From: Pyxicephalus adspersus
Lineage: Eukaryota; Chordata; Amphibia; Anura; Pyxicephalidae
DNA length: 64,000 nt
NCBI RefSeq assembly: GCF_032062135.1
Contig: NC_092860.1
Coordinates: 65,197,803 to 65,261,802 of the forward strand
Reading direction: 5' to 3'
Shown: positions 44,285 to 55,342 of the stretch, piece after piece
Layout of the letters: each line of letters begins with the position of its first letter
Numbering within the stretch: the stretch's first letter is position 1
Notes under the pieces: model-generated
The model's input: only the letters and a program-made list of their open reading frames with translations
The model's database searches: none
Told to the model about the DNA's origin: nothing
Position numbers and translations under genes: made by a program

Positions 44285-47180
44285 TCAAAGGACAGAAGAA
44301 GATGAGTAGGCAAGTTTGAAAAAATGGGTTTTGAGTGCTCTTTTAAATGAGCAGAAAGTAGGAGCAAGCCGAATAGGACGAGGAAGATCATTCCAGAGAG
44401 TTGAGGCAGCTCTGGAGAAGTCTTGTATCCATGCCTGTGATGAGGTTATGAATGAGGAAGTCAGTAGGTCATTGGAGAAGCGGAGAGAGCAGGTGGGGGA
44501 GTACTTTTTTCCCACGTCAGAAATGTAAGTGGGACAATATAGGAGGCAAGGATGGATGAGTCTGGCTACAGCATTCATAATAGATTGAAGAGGATTGAGT
44601 CGTATTAGTGGAATACCAGAGAGGACGAGGTTACAGTAGTCCAGACGAGAGATGATAAGAGCATGTACAAGGAGTTTGGTGGTCTCAGGGGACAGGTAGG
44701 GGCGGATTTTGGAGATGTTGCGTAGATGAAAGTGACAGGACCTGGAAATGTTCTAAATATGGGGGGTAAATGAGAGGGCGGAGTCAAAGGTGACACCAAG
44801 ACAACATGCCTGAGGGGAGGGCCGAATAGCAGTGTTGTTAACAGTTAGAAATATGTCAGGAGGAGATTTGAAATTTGAGGGGATGATGATGAGTTTGGTT
44901 TTATCCAGGTTGAGTTTCAAAAATCGGTCAGACATCCATGATGAGATGGCTAACAGGCAGCCTGAGACCTTATCCAGGACTGAGGGAGACAAGTCAGGAG
45001 TGGACATATAGATTTGAGTGTCATCAGCATACTGTCAGGATCCAAACCCAGGGATGCTTCGGTGTCTGGCTGCAGCTCTGTCTACTGCACCACTTGAGGG
45101 TTTGCCTTTTGCACTCTGTTGGATTCCTTGGACAAAGATACCTTGGTACTTAGTTTCTTGCTGAACCTTGAACTCCAGGCCCCTCCCATGAACTTCCTAT
45201 TTAAGCCATGTCTCTGAAACTTCCTGTTGCCAGAATATTATGCTTTGCCAATATCTTGCTCTTCCTGCTACTGTTACATTGCGCTCTCCAAACTGCTACC
45301 TGTGTACTGACCCTTGACTGCTGTTTAAACGACTACTCTTACGCGCACTCCGTCTCCAACTTACACCATTGGCTACTGACCTCGGCTTGTGCTTTGACTA
45401 CGTTTGTGCTTGCTCCTTATTTGCTACCCCTGCTTGTGCATAGATTTTGGACTGCTTCCTCCTGTGTCTGCTTGTTGTTTCAGCCACTGGACTCCAAGCC
45501 AGACCCCTGATCTTAACACATACAGATGGTACTGTAAGCCAAAGGAGGATATGAGACTACTGAGGGATGGGGTGTACAGAGAAAAGAGAATGGTCCAAGG
45601 ATTGACCCTTGGGGAACACCAACAGGGAGGAGAGTGGGCAAGGAGGAATTACCATTGAAAGAAACTTCAAAGGAGCGGTCAGACAGATAGGAAGCAAACC
45701 AAGAGAGAGCAGTGTCACTGATACCAATGGAGCGCATGATTTGTATTAGAAGGGGGTGATCAGCAGTGTCAAAACAGAGGAAAGATCCAGGAGAAGGAGC
45801 AGGGAAAAGTTGCCTTGAGACTTAGCTCTGATGAGGTCATTGGCCACTTTAGTAAGGGCTGTTTCAGTGGAATGGGCGCCTTGAAAGCCAGACTGGAGAG
45901 GATCAAGGAGAGAGTTGGTGCTCAGGTAATCAGTGAGTCTTTTGTAGACAAGGCATTCAAGAAGTTTGGACACATATGGGAGAAGGGAGATAGTACGGTA
46001 ATTAGAGGGTAGGGAGGGGTCCAATGAGGGTTTCTTTAGAATAGGGAGAATTATGGCATGTTTTAAAGCTGAGGGGTATTTACCAGTAGAAAGGGAGAGG
46101 TTAAATAGTTCGGTGAGAGCAGGGGCCAGGGTGGGGGAATGGGCACGGAGTAGATCAGAGGGATTCGGGTCAAGCGGACAGGTAGTAGATAGAGATGATG
46201 AGAGAAGAGGGGAGACTTCACCCACAGTAATAGGGCTGAGGGAGGCCAGTGATGATTTACAGGTGGAAGGGGTGAGTATGGTTGGAGTAGCTCGGTGAGC
46301 AGAGACATCATGTCTGATTTTGTCTATTTAATCTCTAAAGTTGGTGGCAATGTCTAGGGCAAAGAAGGATGTTGTGGGGGGAGAAGGTGTGGGGTTTAGG
46401 AGGGAGTCAATTGTTGAGAAGAGGTTGCGTGGGTTGGAAGCTTGAGAGGAAATGACTGTGGAGAGATAACTTTGTTTGGTGACAGTGAGCTCTGTGTTAA
46501 AGCTTTGTAGCTTGGATTTGTAGTCCATGAAGTCGGCGCTGGTGCCAGATTTTCTCCACTAACGCTCCACTGCACGAACAGTCTTTTGTAGCTGTTTGGT
46601 GTGATTGTTGTGCCAGGGTCGGGGGTTGGCAGGGCGGGGGTAGTGGAAGGTGGCAAGGGCAACTTTAACCAAAGCCATGGAAAGAGTTGTTTAACATGGT
46701 GGCAGCTTCATCTGGGGAGGTAATTTTGAGAGAGAGGGTTAGAGATGCAAGACAGTTTGAGAAAAGGTTGTGGTCAAGGTTACGGATATCTCTGTGCCAT
46801 TGACCAGGTCTGGGATGTGGCAAGGGAGGGCAAGAGTTCGATAGCTTGAAGGTGATAAGGTTGTGATCAGAAAAGGGGAAATGGTGAGTTGTCAAGGAGG
46901 TTGAGGTTGCAAAGTTTTGAAAATACCAGGTCTAAAGTGTGTCCTGCTATGTGTGTGGGGCCCTTGATGTTCTGAGTGAGTCCAAATGAGGAGGTAATGG
47001 AGAGAAGTTTGGCTGGGGAGGGAAGGTTGTGTTGGGGACCAGGGTTGGGTGAGATGTCACCAAAAAGTATCAGTAGATAAAAAAAGGTGCAGGAGCACAG
47101 ACAGAGAAATAAGGAGAGTGGAGGAGCAGAGAGACAATGAGGTATCAGACTGGGGAGGACAGGGAGTAGTGCCAACAAAG
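44285..47180 (-). pseudogene. L2 ORF2 (endonuclease and reverse transcriptase), decayed
   Basis: From right to left: ILFGDISPNPGPQ (endonuclease start), then an abrupt join to GLTQNIKGPTHIAGHTLDLV and FSDHNLITFKL (end of endonuclease), so most of the endonuclease is deleted. RT blocks follow: [66 protein letters not shown] and LLLLLDLSS. Then LSWFASYLSDRSFEVSFNGN, GVPQGSILGPFSFL, and beyond the LTR MSDRFLKLNLDKTKL. The C-terminal WNDLPRPIRLAPTFCSFKRA lies at 44.3-44.4 kb. The order is that of the L2 clade. Confidence 0.87.
45033..45518. mobile_element. Solo LTR, 486 bp, 5-bp duplication CATAC
   Basis: TGTCAGGATCC...GATCTTAACA with CATAC on each side (45028-45032 and 45519-45523). The L2 RT sequence resumes directly across it. 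TATTTAAG at about 45200 may be the LTR promoter box if it reads on the + strand. It is different in sequence from the 4478-type LTR. Confidence 0.88.
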
Positions 47181-47260
47181 ACAGTGCAGGGTGAATAATA
47201 CATTTTTACAGATGATTGCGAACCATAGGTGTACATTAAACAATGTGGCAACAATGAGAA

Positions 47261-48480
47261 GCAGTCCAGTAATTTGGGTTCAAGTAAAGCTTGTAAACTT
47301 GCTGAATTCCAGGAGTGGGATATGATGATTCAGTCAAAGAGATGGTTTGATGAAATAGCAGTTCAGAATGGCAGCAACATAGGATGTGTTGGAGTCCAGG
47401 TGGATAAATCAGTCAAAAGGCAGGCGATGGGACTGGCAGAATAAAATAGTAATTCCAAATCTGTTCCAATTCCTGCGTCAATTCCCATTGGCACTTAAGA
47501 TTTGGGCATGTGACCGGGGTCCTAACCTGACCTTGCCTGTTGTTTAATAGAAGTGCTTTGGGCCCTGATTATAATAATTAAAGTAATATTATTTTCATTA
47601 TTAATATGATACATCTAAAGGTAGGCCTGGAACGTACGAGAAAGGGAGTATAGTGGAAGGCCGGCATGACTGGGCAGACAGGAAAGGAGACTGCAGAGGG
47701 TTAATTGTTAGAGGATGAACGTGCGGGAGAAGAGGTAGGGGAGGGGTAAGGAGGGGGGATGTAAGGAGGGGATGATAGGAGGGGTCAGTAGGAGTTAAAA
47801 AGGTCAGGAAATGGAAATAGAGTTCTTTTTTCACAAGAGACAGCAGGAAGGCTAAAGTTTTCCCACCCTCCCTCTCCTTTTTTCTTGTGCATTTTGGTTG
47901 CTTGGTAGGTCGCATGTCGTTGGGTGGTTGAGGTCCTCGGGGGGGGGGGGGGGGGAGTGTGATTTTTGTTGATAATTATGTTGTGGGACCCATTTAAGGT
48001 ATGGAGTCCCCGGTTTGGTTTCACGGTTTGGTAAATTTGTTGGTGGGGTCTGCACAAGTAAGGTCATGCTTTATTTAACAGATCACCATCTACAGGAGGA
48101 GGTCCTTGATCCACTGCAGAAAAGCCTGGAGGAGAATACAGGTAATTTGGTTTGTGTGTGTGTTCAGCCTTCCAAAAGCTAAATAATAACCTTCAATCTT
48201 TCTATAATATATCTAAATATTTAAGATGTGTTAAATTTTTGTGGGAGATGTTTCTGGTGTAGCCTTCCTTTGGGAATGTGTGAGCTTATTGAGTTAAATA
48301 TTTAAAGTAGACTCTAATTTCTGTCTGAATGTCAAAAATAATTTTGCCTGTGCAAAATATTGGGGACTTTTGATATGTGAAGACTTGTCCACATTCATTC
48401 ATTTTGATGTGATATATCATGTGCCTTTGTAGAACATCCATGTCTGCTGGTTTCTGGTTCTGAAGAGTTTTCACAGGCTG
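47261..48480. other. Unassigned DNA with a poly-G run
   Basis: No coding signal was recognised. A run of 16 G lies at about 47939-47954, next to a polypurine-rich stretch (47690-47780). Confidence 0.4.
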
Positions 48481-48485
48481 CATAA

Positions 48486-49560
48486 TGCCGTCCACACTCC
48501 GTCTCAGAGCCCACCGCCTCCTCCTCCTGCTGTAAATGAAGCTGCAACCTGCCCAGTACCTGACTTTAAATGACAGACACTAATGCTGTCCATACTCCGT
48601 CTCAGAGCCCACCGCCTTCTCCTCCTGCTGTAAATAGATCTGCAACCTGCCCAGTACCTGACTTTAAATGACAGAGACTAATTTCGTCCATACTCAGTCT
48701 CAGAGCCCACTGCCTCTTCCTCCAGCTGTAAATGAAGCTGCAACCTGCCCATTACCTGACTTTAGATGCCAGAAACGAATGCCGTCCACACTTCGTCTCA
48801 GAGCCCACCGGCTCCTCCTCCTGCTGTAAATGAAGCTGCCACCTGCCCAGCACCTGACTTTAGATGCCACAAACTAATGCCGTCCACACTTCGTCTCAGA
48901 GCCCACCGCCTCCTCTTCCTGCTGTAAATGATGCTGCTACCTGCCCAGTACCTGACATTAGATCCTGGAAACTAATGCCGTCCACACTTCATCTCAGAGC
49001 CCACTGCCTCCTCCTCCTGCTGTAAATGATGCTGCCGCCTGCCAAGTACCTGACATTAGATGTCGGAAACTAATGCCGTCCACACTTCATCTCAGAGCCC
49101 ACCGCCTCCCTTTCCTGCTGTAAATGATGCTGCCACCTGCCAAGTACCTGACATTAGATGTCGGAAACTAATGCCGTCCACACTTCATCTCAGAGCCCAC
49201 TGCCTCCTCCTCCTCTTGTTGTAAATGATGCTGCTGCCTGCCCAGTACCTGACTTTAAATGCCAGACTCTAATGCCGTCCATATTCCGTCTCAGAGTCCA
49301 CGGCCTCTTCCTCCTGCTCTAAATGAAGCTGCAACCTGCCCAGTACCTGACTTTAGATGCCAGAAACGAATGCCGTCCACACTCCGTCTCAGAGCCCACA
49401 GCCTCCTCCTCCTGCTGTAAATGAAGCTGCAACCTGCCCAGTACCTGACTTTAGATGCCAGAAACGAATGCCGTCCACACTCCTTCTCAGAGCCCACCGC
49501 CTTCTCCTCCCAGTCCCCAGCTCTAGATGCCAGACTGGACTCCAGCTCAACAGGGTCTTC
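48486..49560 (+). repeat. 98-bp minisatellite, about 11 units
   Basis: Each unit carries ATGCCGTCCACACTCCGTCT, CAGAGCCCACCGCCTCCTCC, CTGCTGTAAATGAAGCTGC and TGCCCAGTACCTGACTTTA. Start spacing is 96-100 bp from 48486 to 49468. The last unit runs into a unique tail that is itself duplicated at about 50340-50480. Confidence 0.9.
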
Positions 49561-49650
49561 TTTCCCCGCTGATTCTTCCAAGCACAATCCCTTTCATGTG
49601 GTTTTGCTATATAGTAGGTAAGTACAGATTGGAATCTCCCTCATTCCTAT
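49500..49650 (+). repeat. Direct repeat, first copy (second at 50335-50480)
   Basis: CCAGCTCTAGATGCCAGACT, CAACAGGGTCTTCTTTCCCC, GCTGATTC, CCCTTTCATGTGGTTT and GATTGGAATCT occur in the same order at both places. A stop-free stretch and a MITE separate them. Confidence 0.8.
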
Positions 49651-49957
49651 TCCTGAAATTGAGTATGAAGATACGGAACATGTTTTTTTTCGTCCAATCA
49701 TTCAGGAAACTGGTAACGAACGCACGCGACGAGTTATAGTTTGGTCTGAACATCTGGATCCAGAAATTACATTCGACGTCGCTGTAGAAAATGTGAGTTC
49801 CCAGTCTCGGATTTTCTTTTTTACAGATGAATATGACGACCTTTATATTCAGCTGTCACCAACTCTAATCTTCTTTATGGAAAATATAGGGGTAGATAGA
49901 AAGATCTGCTGGCTGGTTCCCTCCATTGTCATCCATTACCTCATCCTAATCAGGTAA
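49622..49957 (+). other. Stop-free stretch of 111 codons ending at a splice-donor-like site
   Basis: The frame reads VQIGISLIPIPEIEYEDTEH, RRVIVWSEHLDPEITFDVAV, IFFFTDEYDDLYIQLSPTLI and ENIGVDRKICWLVP, and ends Arg-stop at AGGTAA, where CAG|GTAAGT forms an ideal donor (49951-49959). There is no ATG near the start. I do not recognise it. It could be an exon of a transposon gene or chance. It lies between two copies of a direct repeat in a hAT-like neighbourhood. Confidence 0.3.
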
Positions 49958-50000
49958 GTGCTGAATTATTTACATTATGCCCTGTAAAGCTAAATATTAG

Positions 50001-50245
50001 TTAAGCTGCGTACACACGTCAAATTTTTCTCGCCCGATAATCGGCATCGGCCAGATATCAGGCGAGAATCTGGCGTGTGTACAGCCCAGGTTGTTCATCA
50101 TGACGATGAACGATGAGCGATCATAATGCAAGGGAATTATGAAGGGGGAAGGGGGAGAGCGGGCAGCAGGGTGCCGCTCCGTCGCTCTCCCCCTCCCCTC
50201 TCCATAGAGCAGAACGGTGCTGTATGTACAGCACTCGTTCATGCA
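50001..50245. mobile_element. MITE-like repeat with GTACACACG ends
   Basis: TTAAGCTGCGTACACACGTC followed by AAATTTTTCTCGCCCG is mirrored at 50062-50086 by GGCGAGAATCTGGCGTGTGT. A further hairpin region runs to about 50245. It is related to the element at 3330. The right border is unclear. Confidence 0.5.
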
Positions 50246-50939
50246 TCTTAGCAGTAAGAGCAGGAGGAGTAACACAGCCATACACACTATGTCTCAGGGC
50301 CTGCCGCTTCCTCCTCATGCTATTACTGCTGCTGCCTGCCCACGGCCCAGTACCCAGCTCTAGACGCCAGACTAGACTCAGGCTCAACAGGGTCTTCTTT
50401 CCCCGCTGATTCCGTCAAGCCCGTTCCCTTTCATGTGGTTTCACTACATAGTTGGTACGGATTGGAATCTTGTTGATCCATTCATGTCTCCGATAGCTAC
50501 AGTTTCGACACTGTCCATATGGGTGATGGCCTCAACCTCTAATGCCGTCCTTGCTCCTTCTCAAGGCCCAACGCCTCCTCCTCATGCTGTAACTGATGCC
50601 GCCTGCACAGTTCCCAACTCTGGATGCCAGTTACCAAAGCGGTGCCCGCTCTGTCTCAGTGCCCACGGCCTCCTCCTACTGCTGCTCTGCCTGTACTCTG
50701 AAGCCTGTGTATGGCTTGTAACGGGGCGGTGAAACCTGGTGGCTAATTTTTGGACCAGAGGAACCCCCTCATGTCCCTCTCTGGCTGTACTCGGATACCA
50801 TGTAAAATCCGGTATGTCACCTTGGCCGCCCCATAAAATGGCCTTGCCAGCAACAGAAAAAAGACTTCCTTATTTTATTTTTACTTGTACAGTGTTGTGC
50901 AGAGATGGGAGAGTCTTGACATGTCTTTTTAAATGTATT

Positions 50940-51103
50940 TATAGGCTGTAGAAGCTCTCCAACGACCCGAAACACAACCCGAATTTTTCCCCCATTGACT
51001 TTATTGGAGTTCGAATTCGGCATTCGACCACCCGAATATCTATGCATTATTCGGCCGAATAGCGGTCGAATTGAATAGCGACCTATTCGACCAACACCAC
51101 TTT
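50940..51103. mobile_element. Right end of a hAT-like element
   Basis: CTCCAACGACCCGAAACACA, TTGACTTTATTGGAGTTCGA, GACCACCCGAAT and a terminal CCTATTCGACCAACACCAC parallel the right end of the 7981-9760 element. The matching left end was not found. It may lie before the 98-bp minisatellite. Confidence 0.6.
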
Positions 51104-51114
51104 TTAGGACCTTT

Positions 51115-51560
51115 CTCGCATTAAAAAGAATTTAACCTAGAACATAATTTTATTTATTTTATGACTCCAAGGATCCAATTTCTAGATGTAACTCTCCCCA
51201 CTTCCTCAGTTTCACTGTATGACTTGACTTTTTGTAAGACTAGGTAAAATGTACATACCTCTCAGTGCTAAACGTGTTGAGGAATGGGTTTTCTGAATAG
51301 CCACAAGATAAACTTTAATGGAATAAAAAATTGAATAAATTTGATTCTCTTAATGGGGTAATTGAAGCCCTGAATATTATGTGTATGACAAGTTAAGAAA
51401 GGTACACTCATGACTATAACATTGATGTAACTATTAATAAGTTGGGGTCTCTGGATCAGTTTACAAAGATAAAGACACAAAAGGAGCATCAGTAAAGAAC
51501 ACAGAAAGCGTTGTGTTACCACATCTACCAGATCTTGGTAGAATGGTTTTGGGCAAGCCC
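51115..51560 (-). pseudogene. Possible L1 ORF1/ORF2 junction fragment
   Basis: Minus-strand NIQGFNYPIKRIKFIQF resembles the N-V-x-G-L-N-S-P-x-K-R start of L1 endonucleases. VVTQRFLCSLLML lies upstream. Frames are short and no downstream block is convincing. Confidence 0.3.
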
Positions 51561-52624
51561 CTAATATAAAAATTGTAGCCTCTGGCCTGAAATATTCAGG
51601 TCATCAAATTTTTTTTGTCATTTTTGCGTAGCGCTTTTTAATCTCTGAAATACAAGTAGTATTTTTATTAACATGTTAAATAGTGTTATCAAGTTTTTTC
51701 ATGCATTTTCTGCTTACATGTTTTTAGATACTTGCTTTCAGTCCTAATCTCATTGTATGTATGACTTTTTTAGTCATAATATGACTTGTCACAGTTTTTA
51801 CTTGTTAATAAAAATGTAGTTTTATTATAATTATTATGATAGATCATAATTCCTGTGTGGGTGTTCCATTTACAAGAGCCTGTTAATTCATGGTATATCA
51901 ACCTCACATGGTATGTTTAATATTGTGGAGTCATTATTACATTTTTGCCACATGTTCCATAGCAAAAATATCGAAGACAACCTAATATCTGCAGAACATT
52001 ATGTTAATGTTAAAAGTTTTGTCCTTTTCTTTTTTTTTTAAACAGTGACAAAAATGGTTGTGACAACGAGTTGGTGACACACTAAAAAAATATCAGTTCC
52101 TTTTTACAAATACATGGACAGGAATGCAAAACGTATTTGTCTATTTCATATTAAAATAACACAGCATGGATCAATCTCTCCAGCAGCAACATCGAGGGAC
52201 AACAGTGAACATCTGATAGAAGTTCTGATTTATTGAACATCTTCTACACATCTTTGTGTTATGTAAAACCCTCCAAAGATAAATTGGCAAGTGCACCTTT
52301 TAACATACATTAATAATATATTGAAAATCACTAATGGTAACTGTACAAATACCACATGATACATCAAGATCAATGCAGGAGTGGTGATTTTTATCTCTTC
52401 ATTAATTTACAAGTCGTTATTCAAGCCATTTGAAATTTAGGGCATCCAACTTCTGAAGCCATCAAATTAGACTGGGTTCGGTTCCTTTACACCCATTCTC
52501 CATTAAGCAAGGAATCTATAGTGTCCGCCCCATTTGTTACGTAATTGTTCCTATCCTGGAAAGCAGGCCAGGTACTAATGTGAAGGTTTTTATATGCAAC
52601 GATCAGTAGGTTTGATCATGTTCC
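51561..52624. other. AT-rich DNA, nothing recognised
   Basis: No ORF, RNA gene or transposon end was seen. Confidence 0.45.
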
Positions 52625-53062
52625 CCGAAGAGTAGGGATAAGCGAGAATGCCTCTGACAGTCTCGCAAAAATTTCCTTGAACTTCCGGTGGGTTCGCAAA
52701 ATTTCGGAGAATCGATTTCGCAAATTACATTAAACTGAACCAGATGATTTTAAACATTATAGCAAAGCCCCTATACATGTTAGAACCACCAAATTTGCTA
52801 GGTAAGTGTAAGAAAATAGTGACAACAAGGAAAAAATACAAAAGTTAAAAAAGACCTTGTGGTTTTCCAGAAAATGACAGGCAAAGTGACAGCAGGCAAA
52901 TAGGATTTTTGCGTGATGGACAGCGTCCAGAATGCAGCACAGACATTATGACATTGGGAAAGGGTGAACTCAACCCACTAGCAACAGTCTCTGTAGTCAA
53001 AACAGCAGGAAAACGTGTTGCTTTTTAATGTACGCACTCCTTGAAATTGAATTTACGTAGCT

Positions 53063-53104
53063 GCATAATATCTTAACGCTATATAAATCCTGTTTATTAT
53101 TATT
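53063..53104 (+). mobile_element. SINE/L2-type 3' tail
   Basis: GCTATATAAATCCTGTTTAT followed by TATTATTAATA is the tail shared by the L2 at 44068 (inverse) and this frog SINE family. No SINE head is visible. Confidence 0.55.
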
Positions 53105-53299
53105 AATACTAACTTTAATAATAATTGCTAGCTGGCATCATGACCTGGATGACATGTGTTAGGAATGCCACCCATAAAGTTGTGGACAAGTAGTGCAGAG
53201 ACATTAGGCAAAAGGATGGAGGACCAGAAATGGAGCATGGGTCAGCAAGAGCAGTAGTAGTGTTTGGCCTGTGGTCAGCTATCGCCAAGGAGACCGCAT

Positions 53300-53960
53300 T
53301 GGTAAGAGTCATGAAGAGCTGGATGTAGTGCATCGTCATTGCCACCCAGAAGTGTACAATTTTAGTGAATAGAGAACTGACAGGAGGCAGCAGCAACAGC
53401 AGGAGGAGGAGGCGGAAGGCCCTAGGACTGAGTGGGGACGGCATTGGTAACGGGCATCTCGAGCTGGGTGTAGAACATGGTCAATGCCACCCAGAAGTGT
53501 GTAATACAATTTTTGTGAATGGAGTACTGACAGGCGGCAGCAGCAGAGGAAGGAGGCAGTGGGCCCTGAGACAGCATGGAGTGCATTGGTAACGGGCATC
53601 TAGAGCTGGGTGTAGTTCATTGTCAATGACACCCAGAAGTGTGTAATACAATGTAATAGTGAATGGAATACTGACAGGCGACAGCAGCAACAGCATCAGG
53701 AGGAGGCGGTGGACTCCGAGACGGAGCGTGGACCGCATTTATAACTGGCATCTAGAACTGGGTGTAGTGCATTGTCAATGACACCCAGAAGTGTGTAATA
53801 CAATTTTTGTGAATAGAGTACTGGGCAGGCGGCAGCAGCAACAGCTGGAGGAGGAGGCGGTGGACCCCGAGATGGAGCGTGGACTACATTGGTAAACTGG
53901 CATCAAAAGCTTAGTGTAGTGCATCGGTAATGCCAACCCATGTGTAATGCAAATATTGGA
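53300..53960 (+). repeat. About 148-bp minisatellite, 4 to 5 units
   Basis: Units contain GTGCATTGTCAATGACACCC, AGAAGTGTGTAATACAATTT, GACAGGCGGCAGCAGCAACA and GGAGGAGGCGGTGGA. The last part is the reverse complement of the CCACCGCCTCCTCC core of the 48.5-kb minisatellite. Confidence 0.85.
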
Positions 53961-54452
53961 AATTTGTGATTAAATGTAGAAGGGCCAGACCAAGATGTTT
54001 TGTGCGCCAGCACTGTTGCTGCCCTCTGTGGTGCTGGAAGCGTTAGGAAGGTAAATGATATTGCTAATTTGCGTCATGAAGTGGATGACATGAATGCCAA
54101 CCCTCAATTTTACAATACTTTGCTGAAAAACTAGGCAAAGGCAATGGTACCTTTCAGTGTGGCAGTACTGGGGGTTTTCATCTGCACTTTGTTGGCATCC
54201 CGGAAGCAGCAGAAAGTTAAAGTTAATGGCCACCCCTGGACGTTGCGATAAATAGCGGAAAAATTCAACCGAGGCAGGCTCAGCTGACAGGGTGTTTGGA
54301 AATAGGCAGCCACAGACTCAGCACAGGAGCAGTCTGGGTTCACAGAATCATCTTGGTTGGCCTAGTGAGTCCTTGTGTCAGTCAATCAGTGACATCTGCA
54401 GTGGGGATATGATAGTTGTCAGTAACCCACCTTTCGTTCATTTTTAAAAAGG

Positions 54453-55311
54453 TTAGGTGATTGACATTTTCAGTCGTGATTGGTTGTCCGTTACCACTCC
54501 GCCAGCAGCACTGAAGGTTCTTTTGGACAGAACACTGGATGCCAGGCACGAAAGAAGCTTGATGGCATACTGTGCCAGCTGTGGGCAGATTTCAAGCCTG
54601 TTGACCCAAAAATTAATGGCTTCACTACTGTCAGGACAGGCATCCTCCTCATAACTTCTGTCGTCAGCACCACCACTAACAGCCAGAAAACAGCCAATGT
54701 AATCGTGCACCATGCGCTTCAGCCGTTCTCGATAGTTATGCCCCTGCACTTCACACTTGTTTGAGGCGGCCCCATCAGGTTTCGCCAGGCATCCAGAAAA
54801 TCCCCCCTGCCTTGGCCTACACTTTTGGATGTGTGCAGCCTGCTGCCACTACTGCTGATGCTGCTACAGGAGGATAGGGTGGAGGCGGTGTCCGCCTGAG
54901 CTCCATCAGGAATGTGGTGCGCGGAACTCCTCACACAGCCGGTCGCATAGTATTCTGCTCAGGTGGGTCACCTTTTCCTTCTCTTGCGCTGGGTTGGGTA
55001 GAAACTGTGACATTTTGTCTTTGTAGCGGTGATCCAGAAGGGTGGCCAGCCAGTAATCATCTTGGTTTTTGATGCTGCAAATGCGGGGGTCCCTCCATAG
55101 GCATTTCAAAATGTGGACACACATATAAAAGAGGGGTTTCCTGGGCTCATCCTCCTCCTGTCCCTCAGTAGGCATCTTCCTCTTCATCACCCACCTCTTC
55201 CTCTTCAAGCTGCAGCGTTCCTGTTGTTCCATTGCCTGCACAATGCCTGGGGTGTGACAGCACAAATGTGGGTTGGTCGGGTCCCGTCCAGCAGCCCCAA
55301 CATGGTCTCCC

Positions 55312-55342
<31 letters not shown>

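Larger units (their letters stand above)
44068..47260 (-). mobile_element. L2-type LINE split by a solo LTR
   Basis: The 3' end on the minus strand is AATCCTGTTTATTAATAATA with an (ATT)n run at 44068-44091. ORF2 fragments extend to about 47.2 kb. The GDISPNPGP start box lies close to 47050. A 486-bp solo LTR interrupts the RT region at 45033. Frameshifts are frequent. Confidence 0.85.

Noticed and set aside
45208..45510. Open frame of 100 codons on the + strand with a hydrophobic, leucine-rich product
   Set aside because: It lies wholly inside the solo LTR and has no recognisable domain; probably chance.
46053..46298. Plus-strand open frames at 45.8-46.3 kb
   Set aside because: They are shadows of the minus-strand L2 reverse transcriptase.
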